From assembly GCA_946800325.1 (NCBI GenBank), contig CAMPEJ010000006.1, forward strand, positions 1 to 64,000: 64,000 nt of DNA, read 5' to 3'. The translations under genes and the position numbers were made by a program. The notes beneath the pieces are model-generated. The model saw only the letters and a program-made list of their open reading frames with translations. It was not told where the DNA came from and searched no databases. Shown here one piece after another: positions 32,819-47,282 of this stretch. Position 1 is the stretch's first letter, and every line of letters starts with the position of its first letter. This DNA comes from Luzula sylvatica (Eukaryota > Streptophyta > Magnoliopsida > Poales > Juncaceae).

Positions 32819-33799
32819 CTAAGAAAGTTTGTTTTTCGATTCAAAACAATCTGTTTCTGCTTTGGGGAGTTCAAATAACGTATTTTGAGATCATTTGAAT
32901 CGTATCTTTTACTACATAACATTTCACCAAAATTTACAAACACTAAGAAAGTTTGTTTTTCGATTCAAAACAATCTGTTTATGCTTTAGGGAGTTCAAAT
33001 AACGTATTTTGAGATCATTTGAATCGTATCTTTTACCACATAACATTTCACCAAAATTTACAAACACTAAGAAAGTTTGTTTTTCGATTCAAAACAATCT
33101 GTTTATGCTTTGGGGAGTTCAAATAACGTATTTTGAGATCATTTGAATCGTATCTTTTACCACATAACATTTCACCAAAATTTACAAACACTAAGAAAGT
33201 TTGTTTTTCGATTCAAAACAATCTGTTTATGCTTTGGGGAGTTCAAATAACGTATTTTGAGATCATTGGAATCATATCTTTTACTACATAACATTTCACC
33301 AAAATTTACAAACACTAAGAAAGTTTGTTTTTCGATTCAAAACAATTTGTTTCTGCTTTGGGGAGTTCAAATAACGTATTTAGAGATCATTTGAATCGTA
33401 TCTTTTACCACATAACATTTCACCAAAATTTACAAACACTAAGAAAGTTTGTTTTTCGATTCAAAACAATCTGTTTATGCTTTGGGGAGTTCAAATAACG
33501 TATTTTGAGATCATTTGAATCGTATGTCTACATGACATTTCACCAAAATTTACAAACACTAAGAAAGTTTGTTTTTCGATTCAAAACAATTTGTCTATGC
33601 TTTGGGGAGTTCAAATAACATATTTTTAGATCATTCGAATCGTATCTTTTACCACATAACTTTTCACCAAAATTTACAAACACTAAGAAAGTTTGTTTTT
33701 CGATTCAAAACAATCTGTTTATGCTTTGGGGAGTTCAAATAACGTATTTTGAGATCATTTGAATCGTATGTTTTACTACATAACATTTCACCAAAATTT

Positions 33800-35760
33800 A
33801 CAAACACTAAGAAAGTTTGTTTTTCGATTCAAAACAATCTTTTTATGCTTTGGGGAGTTCAAATAACGTATTTTGAGATCATTTGAATCGTATCTTTTAC
33901 CACATAACATTTCACCAAAATTTACAAACACTAAGAAAGTTTGTTTTTCGATTCAAAACAATCTGTTTATGCTTTCGGGAGTTCAAATAACGTATTTTGA
34001 CATCATTTGAATCGTATCTTTTACCACATAACATTTCACAAAAATTTACAAACACTAAGAAAGTTTGTTTTTCGATTCAAAACAATCTGTTTATGCTTTG
34101 GGGAGTTCAAATAACGTATTTTGAGATCATTTGAATCGTATCTTTTACCACATAACATTTCACCAAAATTTACAAACACTAAGAAAGTTTGTTTTTCGAT
34201 TCAAAATAATCTGTTTATGCTTTGGGGAGTTCAAATAACGTATTTTGAGATCATTTGAATCGTATCTTTTACCACATAACATTTCACCAAAATTTACAAA
34301 GACTAAGAAAGTTTGTTTTTCGATTCAAAACAATCTGTTTATGCTTTGGGGAGTTCAAATAACGTATTTTGAGATCATTTGAATCGTATCTTTTACCACA
34401 TAACATTTCACCAAAATTTACAAACACAAAGAAAGTTTGATTTTCGATTCAAAATAATCTGTTTATGCTTTAGGGAGTTCAAATAACGTATTTTGAGATC
34501 ATTTGAATCGTATCTTTTACTACATAACATTTCACCAAAATTTACAAACACTAAGAAAGTTTGTTTTTCGATTCAAAACAATTTGTCTATGCTTTGGGGA
34601 GTTCAAATAACATATTTTTAGATCATTCGAATCGTATCTTTTACTACATAACATTTCACCAAAATTTACAAACACTAAGAAAGTTTGTTTTTCGATTCAA
34701 AACAATCTGTTTCTGCTTTGGGGAGTTCAAATAACGTATTTTGAGATCATTTGAATCGTATCTTTTACTACATAACATTTCACCAAAATTTACAAACACT
34801 AAGAAAGTTTGTTTTTCGATTCAAAACAATCTTTTTATGCTTTGGGGAGTTCAAATAACGTATTTTGAGATCATTTGAATCGTATCTTTTACCACATAAC
34901 ATTTCACCAAAATTTACAAACACTAAGAAAGTTTGTTTTTCGATTCAAAACAATCTGTTTATGCTTTCGGGAGTTCAAATAACGTATTTTGACATCATTT
35001 GAATCGTATCTTTTACCACATAACATTTCACAAAAATTTACAAACACTAAGAAAGTTTGTTTTTCGATTCAAAACAATCTGTTTATGCTTTGGGGAGTTC
35101 AAATAACGTATTTTGAGATCATTTGAATCGTATCTTTTACCACATAACATTTCACCAAAATTTACAAACACTAAGAAAGTTTGTTTTTCGATTCAAAATA
35201 ATCTGTTTATGCTTTGGGGAGTTCAAATAACGTATTTTGAGATCATTTGAATCGTATCTTTTACCACATAACATTTCACCAAAATTTACAAAGACTAAGA
35301 AAGTTTGTTTTTCGATTCAAAACAATCTGTTTATGCTTTGGGGAGTTCAAATAACGTATTTTGAGATCATTTGAATCGTATCTTTTACCACATAACATTT
35401 CACCAAAATTTACAAACACAAAGAAAGTTTGATTTTCGATTCAAAATAATCTGTTTATGCTTTAGGGAGTTCAAATAACGTATTTTGAGATCATTTGAAT
35501 CGTATCTTTTACTACATAACATTTCACCAAAATTTACAAACACTAAGAAAGTTTGTTTTTCGATTCAAAACAATTTGTCTATGCTTTGGGGAGTTCAAAT
35601 AACATATTTTTAGATCATTCGAATCGTATCTTTTACTACATAACATTTCACCAAAATTTACAAACACTAAGAAAGTTTGTTTTTCGATTCAAAACAATCT
35701 GTTTCTGCTTTGGGGAGTTCAAATAACGTATTTTGAGATCATTTGAATCATATCTTTTAC
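33800..35760. repeat. eight-monomer higher-order repeat (992 bp, two copies)
   Basis: Diagnostic variants recur at exactly 992 bp: ATCTTTTTATGC at about 33836 and 34828, GCTTTCGGGA with GACATCATT at 33971 and 34963, AATTTGTCTATGC at about 34579 and 35571. Confidence 0.85.
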
Positions 35761-38700
35761 TACATAACATTTCACCAAAATTTACAAACACTAAGAAAGT
35801 TTGTTTTTCGATTCAAAACAATCTGTTTATGCTTTCGGGAGTTCAAATAACGTATTTTGAGATCATTTGAATCGTATCTTTTACCACATAACATTTCACC
35901 AAAATTTACAAACACTAAGAAAGTTTGTTTTTCGATTCAAAACAATCTGTTTATGCTTTGGGGAGTTCAAATAACGTATTTTGAGATCATTGGAATCATA
36001 TCTTTTACTACATAACATTTCACCAAAATTTACAAACACTAAGAAAGTTTGTTTTTCGATTCAAAACAATCTGTTTCTGCTTTGGGGAGTTCAAATAATG
36101 TATTTTGAGATCATTTGAATCGTATCTTTTACCACATAACATTTCACCAAAATTTACAAACACTAAGAAAGTTTGTTTTTCGATTCAAAACAATCTGTTT
36201 ATGCTTTGGGGAGTTCAAATAACGTATTTTGAGATCATTTGAATGGTATCTTTTACTACATAACATTTCACCAAAATTTACAAACACTAAGAAAGTTTGT
36301 TTTTCGATTCAAAACAATCTGTTTCTGCTTTGGGGAGTTCAAATAATGTATTTTGAGATCACTTGAATCGTATCTTTTACCACATAACATTTCACCAAAA
36401 TTTACAAACACTAAGAAAGTTTGTTTTTCGATTCAAAACAATCTGTTTATGCTTTGGGGAGTTCAAATAATGTATTTTGAGATCATTGGAATCGTTTCTT
36501 TTACTATTTCACCAAAATTTACAAACACTAAGAAAGTTTGTTTTTCGATTCAAAACAATCTGTTTATGCTTTAGGGAGTTCAAATAACGTATTTTGAGAT
36601 CATTTGAATCGTATCTTTTACCACATAACATTTCACCAAAATTTACAAACACTAAGAAAGTTTGTTTTTCGATTCAAAACAATCTGTTTATGCTTTGGGG
36701 AGTTCAAATAACGTATTTTGAGATCATTGGAATCATATCTTTTACTACATAACATTTCACCAAAATTTACAAACACTAGGAAAGTTTGTTTTTCGATTCA
36801 AAATAATCTGTTTATGCTTTGGGGAGTTCAAATAACTTATTTTGAGATCATTTGAATCGTATCTTTTACCACATAACATTTCACCAAACTTTACAAACAC
36901 TAAGAAAGTATGTTTTTCGATTCAAAACAATCTGTTTATGCATTGGGGAGTTCAAATAACGTATTTTGAGATCATTTGAATCGTAACTTTTACTACATAA
37001 CATTTCACCAAAATTTACAAACACTAAGAAAGTTTGTTTTTCGATTCAAAACAATCTGTTTCTGCTTTGGGGAGTTCAAATAATGTATTTTGAGATCATT
37101 TGAATCGTATCTTTTACCACATAACATTTCACCAAAATTTACAAACACTAAGAAAGTTTGTTTTTCGATTCAAAACAATCTGTTTATGCTTTGGGGAGTT
37201 CAAATAACGTATTTTGAGATCATTGGAATCGTATCTTTTACGACATAACATTTCACAAAAATTTACAAACACTAAGAAAGTTTGTTTTTCGATTCAAAAC
37301 AATTTGTTTCTGCTTTGGGGAGTTCAAATAACGTATTTAGAGATCATTTGAATCGTATCTTTTACCACATAACATTTCACCAAAATTTACAAACACTAAT
37401 AAAGTTTGTTTTTCGATTCAAAACAATCTGTTTATGCTTTGGGGAGTTCAAATAACGTATTTTGAGATCATTTGAATCGTATGTTTTACTACATAACATT
37501 GCACCAAAATTTACAAACACTAAGAAAGTTTGTTTTTCGATTCAAAACAATCTGTTTATGCTTTGGGGAGTTCAAATAACGTATTTTGAGATCATTTGAA
37601 TCGTATCTTTTACCACATAACATTTCACCAAAATTTACAAACACTAAGAAAGTTTGTTTTTCGATTCAAAACAATCTGTTTATGCTTTAGGGACTTCAAA
37701 TAACGTATTTTGAGATCATTTGAATCGTATCTTTTACCACATAACATTTCACAAAAATTTACAAACACTAAGAAAGTTTGTTTTTCGATTCAAAACAATC
37801 TGTTTATGCTTTTGGGAGTTCAAATAACGTATTTTGAGATCATTTGAATCGTATCTTTTACCACATAACATTTCACCAAAATTTACAAACACTAAGAAAG
37901 TTTGTTTTTCGATTCAAAACAATCTGTTTATGCTTTGGGGAGTTCAAATAACGTATTTCGAGATCATTTGAATCCTATCTTTTACCACATAACATTTCAC
38001 CAAAATTTACAAACACTAAGAAAGTTTGATTTTCGATTCAAAACAATCTATTTATGCTTCGGGGAGTTCAAATAACGTATTTTGAGATCATTTGAATCGT
38101 ATCTTTTACTACATAACATTTCACCAAAATTTACAAACACTAAGAAAGTTTGTTTTTCGATTCAAAACAATTTGTCTATGCTTTGGGGAGTTCAAATAAC
38201 ATATTTTTAGATCATTTGAATCGTATCTTTTACTACATAACATTTCACCAAAATTTGTTTTTCGATTCAAAACAATCTCTTTCTGTTTTGGGGAGTTCAA
38301 ATAACGTATTTTGAGATCATTTGAATCGTATCTTTTACTACATAACATTTCACCAAAATTTACAAACACTAAGAAAGTTTTTTTTTCGATTCAAAACAAT
38401 CTGTTTCTGCTTTGGGGAGTTCAAATAACGTATTTTGAGATCATTTGAATCGTATCTTTTACCACATAACATTTCACCAAAATTTACAAACACTAAGAAA
38501 GTTTGATTTTCGATTCAAAACAATCTGTTTATGCTTTAGGGAGTTCAAATAACGTATTTTGAGATCATTTGAATCGTATCTTTTACCACATAACATTTCA
38601 CCAAAATTTACAAACACTAAGAAAGTTTGTTTTTCGATTCAAAACAATCTGTTTATGCTTTCGGGAGTTCAAATAACGTATTTTGACATCATTTGAATCG

Positions 38701-41700
38701 TATCTTTTACCACATAACATTTCACAAAAATTTACAAACACTAAGAAAGTTTGTTTTTCGATTCAAAACAATCTGTTTATGCTTTGGGGAGTTCAAATAA
38801 CGTATTTTGAGATCATTTGAATCGTATCTTTTACCACATAACATTTCACCAAAATTTACAAACACTAAGAAAGTTTGTTTTTCGATTCAAAATAATCTGT
38901 TTATGCTTTGGGGAGTTCAAATAACGTATTTTGAGATCATTTGAATCGTATCTTTTACCACATAACATTTCACCAAAATTTACAAAGACTAAGAAAGTTT
39001 GTTTTTCGATTCAAAACAATCTGTTTATGCTTTGGGGAGTTCAAATAACGTATTTTGAGATCATTTGAATCGTATCTTTTACCACATAACATTTCACCAA
39101 AATTTACAAACACAAAGAAAGTTTGATTTTCGATTCAAAATAATCTGTTTATGCTTTAGGGAGTTCAAATAACGTATTTTGAGATCATTTGAATCGTATC
39201 TTTTACTACATAACATTTCACCAAAATTTACAAACACTAAGAAAGTTTGTTTTTCGATTCAAAACAATTTGTCTATGCTTTGGGGAGTTCAAATAACATA
39301 TTTTTAGATCATTCGAATCGTATCTTTTACTACATAACATTTCACCAAAATTTACAAACACTAAGAAAGTTTGTTTTTCGATTCAAAACAATCTGTTTCT
39401 GCTTTGGGGAGTTCAAATAACGTATTTTGAGATCATTTGAATCGTATCTTTTACTACATAACATTTCACCAAAATTTACAAACACTAAGAAAGTTTGTTT
39501 TTCGATTCAAAACAATCTGTTTATGCTTTCGGGAGTTCAAATAACGTATTTTGAGATCATTTGAATCGTATCTTTTACCACATAACATTTCACCAAAATT
39601 TACAAACACTAAGAAAGTTTGTTTTTCGATTCAAAACAATCTGTTTATGCTTTGGGGAGTTCAAATAACGTATTTTGAGATCATTGGAATCATATCTTTT
39701 ACTACATAACATTTCACCAAAATTTACAAACACTAAGAAAGTTTGTTTTTCGATTCAAAACAATCTGTTTCTGCTTTGGGGAGTTCAAATAATGTATTTT
39801 GAGATCATTTGAATCGTATCTTTTACCACATAACATTTCACCAAAATTTACAAACACTAAGAAAGTTTGTTTTTCGATTCAAAACAATCTGTTTATGCTT
39901 TGGGGAGTTCAAATAACGTATTTTGAGATCATTTGAATGGTATCTTTTACTACATAACATTTCACCAAAATTTACAAACACTAAGAAAGTTTGTTTTTCG
40001 ATTGAAAACAATCTGTTTCTGCTTTGGGGAGTTCAAATAATGTATTTTGAGATCACTTGAATCGTATCTTTTACCACATAACATTTCACCAAAATTTACA
40101 AACACTAAGAAAGTTTGTTTTTCGATTCAAAACAATCTGTTTATGCTTTGGGGAGTTCAAATAATGTATTTTGAGATCATTGGAATCGTTTCTTTTACTA
40201 TTTCACCAAAATTTACAAACACTAAGAAAGTTTGTTTTTCGATTCAAAACAATCTGTTTATGCTTTAGGGAGTTCAAATAACGTATTTTGAGATCATTTG
40301 AATCGTATCTTTTACCACATAACATTTCACCAAAATTTACAAACACTAAGAAAGTTTGTTTTTCGATTCAAAACAATCTGTTTATGCTTTGGGGAGTTCA
40401 AATAACGTATTTTGAGATCATTGGAATCATATCTTTTACTACATAACATTTCACCAAAATTTACAAACACTAGGAAAGTTTGTTTTTCGATTCAAAATAA
40501 TCTGTTTATGCTTTGGGGAGTTCAAATAACTTATTTTGAGATCATTTGAATCGTATCTTTTACCACATAACATTTCACCAAACTTTACAAACACTAAGAA
40601 AGTATGTTTTTCGATTCAAAACAATCTGTTTATGCATTGGGGAGTTCAAATAACGTATTTTGAGATCATTTGAATCGTAACTTTTACTACATAACATTTC
40701 ACCAAAATTTACAAACACTAAGAAAGTTTGTTTTTCGATTCAAAACAATCTGTTTCTGCTTTGGGGAGTTCAAATAATGTATTTTGAGATCATTTGAATC
40801 GTATCTTTTACCACATAACATTTCACCAAAATTTACAAACACTAAGAAAGTTTGTTTTTCGATTCAAAACAATCTGTTTATGCTTTGGGGAGTTCAAATA
40901 ACGTATTTTGAGATCATTGGAATCGTATCTTTTACGACATAACATTTCACAAAAATTTACAAACACTAAGAAAGTTTGTTTTTCGATTCAAAACAATTTG
41001 TTTCTGCTTTGGGGAGTTCAAATAACGTATTTAGAGATCATTTGAATCGTATCTTTTACCACATAACATTTCACCAAAATTTACAAACACTAAGAAAGTT
41101 TGTTTTTCGATTCAAAACAATCTGTTTATGCTTTGGGGAGTTCAAATAACGTATTTTGAGATCATTTGAATCGTATGTTTTACTACATAACATTGCACCA
41201 AAATTTACAAACACTAAGAAAGTTTGTTTTTCGATTCAAAACAATTTGTCTATGCTTTGGGGAGTTCAAATAACATATTTTTAGATCATTCGAATCGTAT
41301 CTTTTACCACATAACATTTCACCAAAATTTACAAACACTAAGAAAGTTTGTTTTTCGATTCAAAACAATCTGTTTATGCTTTGGGGAGTTCAAATAACGT
41401 ATTTTGAGATCATTTGAATCGTATCTTTTACTACATAACATTTCACCAAAATTTACAAACACTAAGAAAGTTTGTTTTTCGATTCAAAACAATCTTTTTA
41501 TGCTTTGGGGAGTTCAAATAACGTATTTTGAGATCATTTGAATCGTATCTTTTACCACATAACATTTCACCAAAATTTACAAACACTAAGAAAGTTTGTT
41601 TTTCGATTCAAAACAATCTGTTTATGCTTTAGGGACTTCAAATAACGTATTTTGAGATCATTTGAATCGTATCTTTTACCACATAACATTTCACAAAAAT

Positions 41701-42380
41701 TTACAAACACTAAGAAAGTTTGTTTTTCGATTCAAAACAATCTGTTTATGCTTTTGGGAGTTCAAATAACGTATTTTGAGATCATTTGAATCGTATCTTT
41801 TACCACATAACATTTCACCAAAATTTACAAACACTAAGAAAGTTTGTTTTTCGATTCAAAACAATCTGTTTATGCTTTGGGGAGTTCAAATAACGTATTT
41901 CGAGATCATTTGAATCCTATCTTTTACCACATAACATTTCACCAAAATTTACAAACACTAAGAAAGTTTGATTTTCGATTCAAAACAATCTATTTATGCT
42001 TCGGGGAGTTCAAATAACGTATTTTGAGATCATTTGAATCGTATCTTTTACTACATAACATTTCACCAAAATTTACAAACACTAAGAAAGTTTGTTTTTC
42101 GATTCAAAACAATTTGTCTATGCTTTGGGGAGTTCAAATAACATATTTTTAGATCATTTGAATCGTATCTTTTACTACATAACATTTCACCAAAATTTGT
42201 TTTTCGATTCAAAACAATCTCTTTCTGTTTTGGGGAGTTCAAATAACGTATTTTGAGATCATTTGAATCGTATCTTTTACTACATAACATTTCACCAAAA
42301 TTTACAAACACTAAGAAAGTTTTTTTTTCGATTCAAAACAATCTGTTTATGCTTTGGGGAGTTCAAATAACGTATTTTGA
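34880..42380. repeat. large tandem duplication of about 30 monomers
   Basis: Variant markers repeat with a 3694-bp offset (34963/38657, 36353/40047, 37241/40935, 37501/41195). After the second copy gains two extra monomers near 41220-41470 the offset becomes 3942 bp (38121/42063), a difference of exactly 248 bp. Confidence 0.85.
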
Positions 42381-45300
42381 GATCATTTGAATCGTATCTT
42401 TTACCACATAACATTTCACCAAAATTTACAAACACTAAGAAAGTTTGATTTTCGATTCAAAACAATCTGTTTATGCTTTAGGGAGTTCAAATAACGTATT
42501 TTGAGATCATTTGAATCGTATCTTTTACCACATAACATTTCACCAAAATTTACAAACACTAAGAAAGTATGTTTTTCGATTCAAAACAATCTGTTTATGC
42601 TTTGGGGAGTTCAAATAACGTATTTTGAGATCATTGGAATCATATCTTTTACTACATAACATTTCACCAAAATTTACAAACACTAAGAAAGTTTGTTTTT
42701 CGATTCAAAACAATCTGTTTATGCTTTGGGGAGTTCAAATAACTTATTTTGAGATCATTTGAATCGTATCTTTTACCACATAACATTTCACCAAACTTTA
42801 CAAACACTAAGAAAGTTTGTTTTTCGATTCAAAACAATCTGTTTATGCTTTGGGGAGTTCAAATAACGTATTTTGAGATCATTTGAATCGTATCTTTTAC
42901 TACATAACATTTCACCAAAATTTACAAACATTAAGAAAGTTTGTTTTTCGATTCAAAACAATCTGTTTCTGCTTTGGGGAGTTCAAATAATGTATTTTGA
43001 GATCATTTGAATCGTATCTTTTACCACATAACATTTCACCAAAATTTACAAACACTAAGAAAGTTTGTTTTTCGATTCAAAACAATCTGTTTATGCTTTG
43101 GGGAGTTCAAATAACGTATTTTGAGATCATTGGAATCGTATCTTTTACCACATAACATTTCACCAAAATTTACAAACACTAAGAAAGTTTGTTTTTCGAT
43201 TCAAAACAATTTGTTTATGCTTTGGGGAGTTCAAATAACGTATTTTGAGATCATTGGAATCGTATCTTTTACCACATAACATTTCACCAAAATTTACAAA
43301 CACTAAGAAAGTTTATTTTTCGATTCAAAACAATATGTTTATGCTTTGGGGAGTTCAAATAACATATTTTTAGATCATTCGAATCGTATCTTTTACCACA
43401 TAACATTTCACCAAAATTTACAAACACTAAGAAAGTGTGTTTTTCGATTCAAAACAATCTGTTTATGCTTTGGGGAGTTCAAATAACGTATTTTGAGATC
43501 ATTTGAATCGTATCTTTTACTACATAACATTTCACCAAAATTTACAAACACTAAGAAAGTTTGTTTTTCGATTCAAAACAATCTGTTTATGCTTTGGGGA
43601 GTTCAAATAACGTATTTTGAGATCATTTGAATCGTATCTTTTACCACATAACATTTCACCAAAATTTACAAACACTAAGAAAGTTTGTTTTTCGATTCAA
43701 AACAAAATGTTTATGCTTTGGGGAGTTCAAATAACGTATTTTGAGATAATTTGAATCGTATCTTTTACCACATAACATTTCACCAAAATTTACAAACACT
43801 AAGAAAGTTTGTTTTTCTATTCAAAATAATCTGTTTATGCTTTGGGGAGTTCAAATAACGTATTTTGAGATCATTTGAATCGTATGTTTTACCACATAAC
43901 ATTTCACCAAAATTTACAAACACTAAGAAAGTTTGTTTTTCGATTCAAAACAATCTGTTTATGCTTTGGGGAGTTCAAATAACGTATTTTGAGATCATTT
44001 GAATCCTATCTTTTACCACATAACATTTCACCAAAATTTACAAACACTAAGAAAGTTTGATTTTCGATTCAAAACAATCTATTTATGCTTCGGGGAGTTC
44101 AAATAACGTATTTTGAGATCATTTGAATCGTATCTTTTACTACATAACATTTCACCAAAATTTACAAACACTAAGAAAGTTTGTTTTTCGATTCAAAACA
44201 ATTTGTCTATGCTTTGGGGAGTTCAAATAACATATTTTTAGATCATTCGAATCGTATCTTTTACTACATAACATTTCACCAAAATTTACAAACACTAAGA
44301 AAGTTTGTTTTTCGATTCAAAACAATCTGTTTCTGCTTTGGGGAGTTCAAATAACGTATTTTGAGATCATTTGAATCATATCTTTTACCACATAACATTT
44401 CACCAAAATTTACAAACACTAAGAAAGTTTGATTTTCGATTCAAAACAATCTATTTATGCTTCGGGGAGTTCAAATAACGTATTTTGAGATCATTTGAAT
44501 CGTATCTTTTACTACATAACATTTCACCAAAATTTACAAACACTAAGAAAGTTTGTTTTTCGATTCAAAACAATTTGTCTATGCTTTGGGGAGTTCAAAT
44601 AACATATTTTTAGATCATTCGAATCGTATCTTTTACTACATAACATTTCACCAAAATTTACAAACACTAAGAAAGTTTGTTTTTCGATTCAAAACAATCT
44701 GTTTCTGCTTTGGGGAGTTCAAATAACGTATTTTGAGATCATTTGAATCGTATCTTTTACTACATAACATTTCACCAAAATTTACAAACACTAAGAAAGT
44801 TTGTTTTTCGATTCAAAACAATCTTTTTATGCTTTGGGGAGTTCAAATAACGTATTTTGAGATCATTTGAATCGTATCTTTTACCACATAACATTTCACC
44901 AAAATTTACAAACACAAAGAAAGTTTGATTTTCGATTCAAAACAATCTGTTTATGCTTTAGGGAGTTCAAATAACGTATTTTGAGATCATTTGAATCGTA
45001 TCTTTTACCACATAACATTTCACCAAAATTTACAAACACTAAGAAAGTTTGTTTTTCGATTCAAAACAATCTGTTTATGCTTTGGGGAGTTCAAATAACG
45101 TATTTTGAGATCATTGGAATCATATCTTTTACTACATAACATTTCACCAAAATTTACAAACACTAAGAAAGTTTGTTTTTCGATTCAAAATAATCTGTTT
45201 ATGCTTTGGGGAGTTCAAATAACTTATTTTGAGATCATTTGAATCGTATCTTTTACCACATAACATTTCACCAAACTTTACAAACACTAAGAAAGTTTGT

Positions 45301-45754
45301 TTTTCGATTCAAAACAATCTGTTTATGCTTTGGGGAGTTCAAATAACGTATTTTGAGATCATTTGAATCGTATCTTTTACCACATAACATTTCACCAAAA
45401 TTTACAAACACTAAGAAAGTTTAATTTTCGATTCAAAACAATCTGTTTATGCTTTGGGGAGTTCAAATAACGTATTTTGAGATCATTTGAATCGTATCTT
45501 TTACTACATAACATTTCACCAAAATTTACAAACACTAAGAAAGTTTGTTTTTCGATTCAAAACAATTTGTTTATGCTTTGGGGAGTTCAAATAACATATT
45601 TGTAGATCATTCGACTCGTATCTTTTACCACATAACATTTCACCAAAATTTATAAACACTAAGAAAGTTTGTTTTTCGATTCAAAACAATCTGTTTGTGC
45701 TTTGGGGAGTTCAAATAACGTATTTTGAGATCATTTGAATCGTATCTTTTACTA

Positions 45755-45759
45755 CATAA
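45755..45759. repeat. target site duplication of the solo LTR, left copy
   Basis: CATAA before TGATAAGCGGG; the right copy is 47283-47287. Removing the LTR and one copy restores a normal satellite monomer. Confidence 0.93.
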
Positions 45760-47282
45760 TGATAAGCGGGTTTTTGGCGTGTAAAATTATCGTTGTATTC
45801 GAAAACCCGATTCAATCAACAAGTTGGAAAATATAGTTGTATAGTGGAAAATATGAAATTTCGTTCCACGGGGAGCAATTGCGTCAAAATTTGGATCAAA
45901 ATGGATGAGAAATAACGAAGAAAATTCACAGAAGATAGTCCGTTACAACGGACATTGAGTTCCGTTACAACGGATTACACTCCGTTATAACGCACTAAAC
46001 TGGTCCGTTATAACGGAGAGGGGTTGCGTTGCAATAGATTGGTTAATCCGTTACAACGGACCACGATGTCCGTTACAACGCACTAGTATGAGTGATATTG
46101 AATGCTTTTCCTTGCTGGTCCGTTACAACGGAAGTAAGTTGCGTTACAACGGAGTACCAACAGACTGAAAGTCAGGTACAAACCGAATGGTCCGTTATAA
46201 CGCAAGTTAGTTTCCGTTACAACGGAGTTTGTTCTGGATTTCGAATTTGTAATTTGAATTGAGGATTGAATTGAAGGTTTGTTTTGGGATTGATTTAATG
46301 GAAATTTGAACTAAGTTTAAGGCAGTAATTGAGAGCAAAAGATCAAGTAAAAGAACAAGTTTTAGAACAAAGATTCGATTCAAGTAAACAAGAAACTAAA
46401 GATTCATTAAACCGAGAATTCTTTACACAACAAAATCCAATCAAACAACAATTAATCAAGTAATTGAAAAGGAGTACACCTAGTTGAGAAAGCCTCGAAG
46501 TGAAGCTCCTTGTCTCCTTGCCTCGTACCGAAAGATCCTTGCTCCTTGTCTCGAGAATGATGGATTGTACCGAAAGGATAAAGCTCCCTTGTCTCGGATC
46601 GCAATCACTTCGAAGAAACTTGGATCGAGTCACGGCACTTCTTCTCAAATCCACCGTAGGGAATAGCTCCTTGTCACGGCCCGATCTTCGAAGGATGAGA
46701 AGGATTCGTCGAAGGGATGAGCTCCCTTGTCTCGACTAGTCCTTGAGAGATTTTTCTTGATTGACCTTGAAGTATCTTGAAGGTTCTTGATTGTGCTTGG
46801 AAAAGAGAGAGGGAGAGAGAGTGGGTGTAAAAGAGCGTACCAAACTCGTGGCCCTCGTGGTCATATTTATAGCACTCACGGAGTCTTCTTATTGGCCACG
46901 AGTTGGTGAAGAGGATTGAGGGTAATGAGGTAATTTCCATCAAAGGTAGGTGGGCTGGATAAGGGCTAAGGATTGAGTGGTTTTCGTATAAACTTGTGTG
47001 TAAGTTTTCATCATGATGATTGTTTGCCTCCCGTCTCATTCAAGTACCGAATATATCGGTGTAATATATCGTTTTCACTCCTCTTGACGTGTTGGAGACA
47101 ACTACACTCTCCAAATTCCCAGAAATCCCTTCTAATTCCTGTGATTAAGCAGTAAAACACACTTAGTGAAGAAATATTCATGTTATCTCAAATATGATTA
47201 ATAAAGTATATAGAATTGTTCTTCACAAGGGCTAAAATCCCCAATTTACGCATTAAATTTGTGCCTTATTTGCCTCACATCA
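45760..47282 (-). mobile_element. solo LTR of the gypsy (Athila-like) family in the satellite
   Basis: 1523 bp, starts TGATAAGCGGG and ends CCTCACATCA on the plus strand, the same orientation as the full element. It lacks any internal region, so it arose by LTR-LTR recombination after insertion. It differs from the full element's LTR by many substitutions and by small deletions (for example one palindrome-bearing stretch near 45955-45975), so it is an older or different subfamily copy. TATA-like box at 46864-46871; about ten CCGTT/AACGG palindromes at 45938-46227. Confidence 0.95.

Larger units (their letters stand above)
32819..45759. repeat. 124-bp satellite array, left part
   Basis: Head-to-tail monomers of 124 bp starting CTAAGAAAGTTTGTTTTTCG, about 104 copies, AT-rich, only a few percent different from each other. 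Starts at 32819, 32943, 33067 and 33191 show the period. Rare shorter monomers occur (for example one missing the CACATAACA part near 36508, another near 38258). Higher-order repeats are superimposed. Small open frames in it are satellite read-through. Confidence 0.97.

Noticed and set aside
32819..33190. CENP-B box-like sequence in the satellite monomer (TTTCGATTCAAAACAATC)
   Set aside because: It matches the TTCG and the following A but not the CGGG part of the box, so it is not supported.
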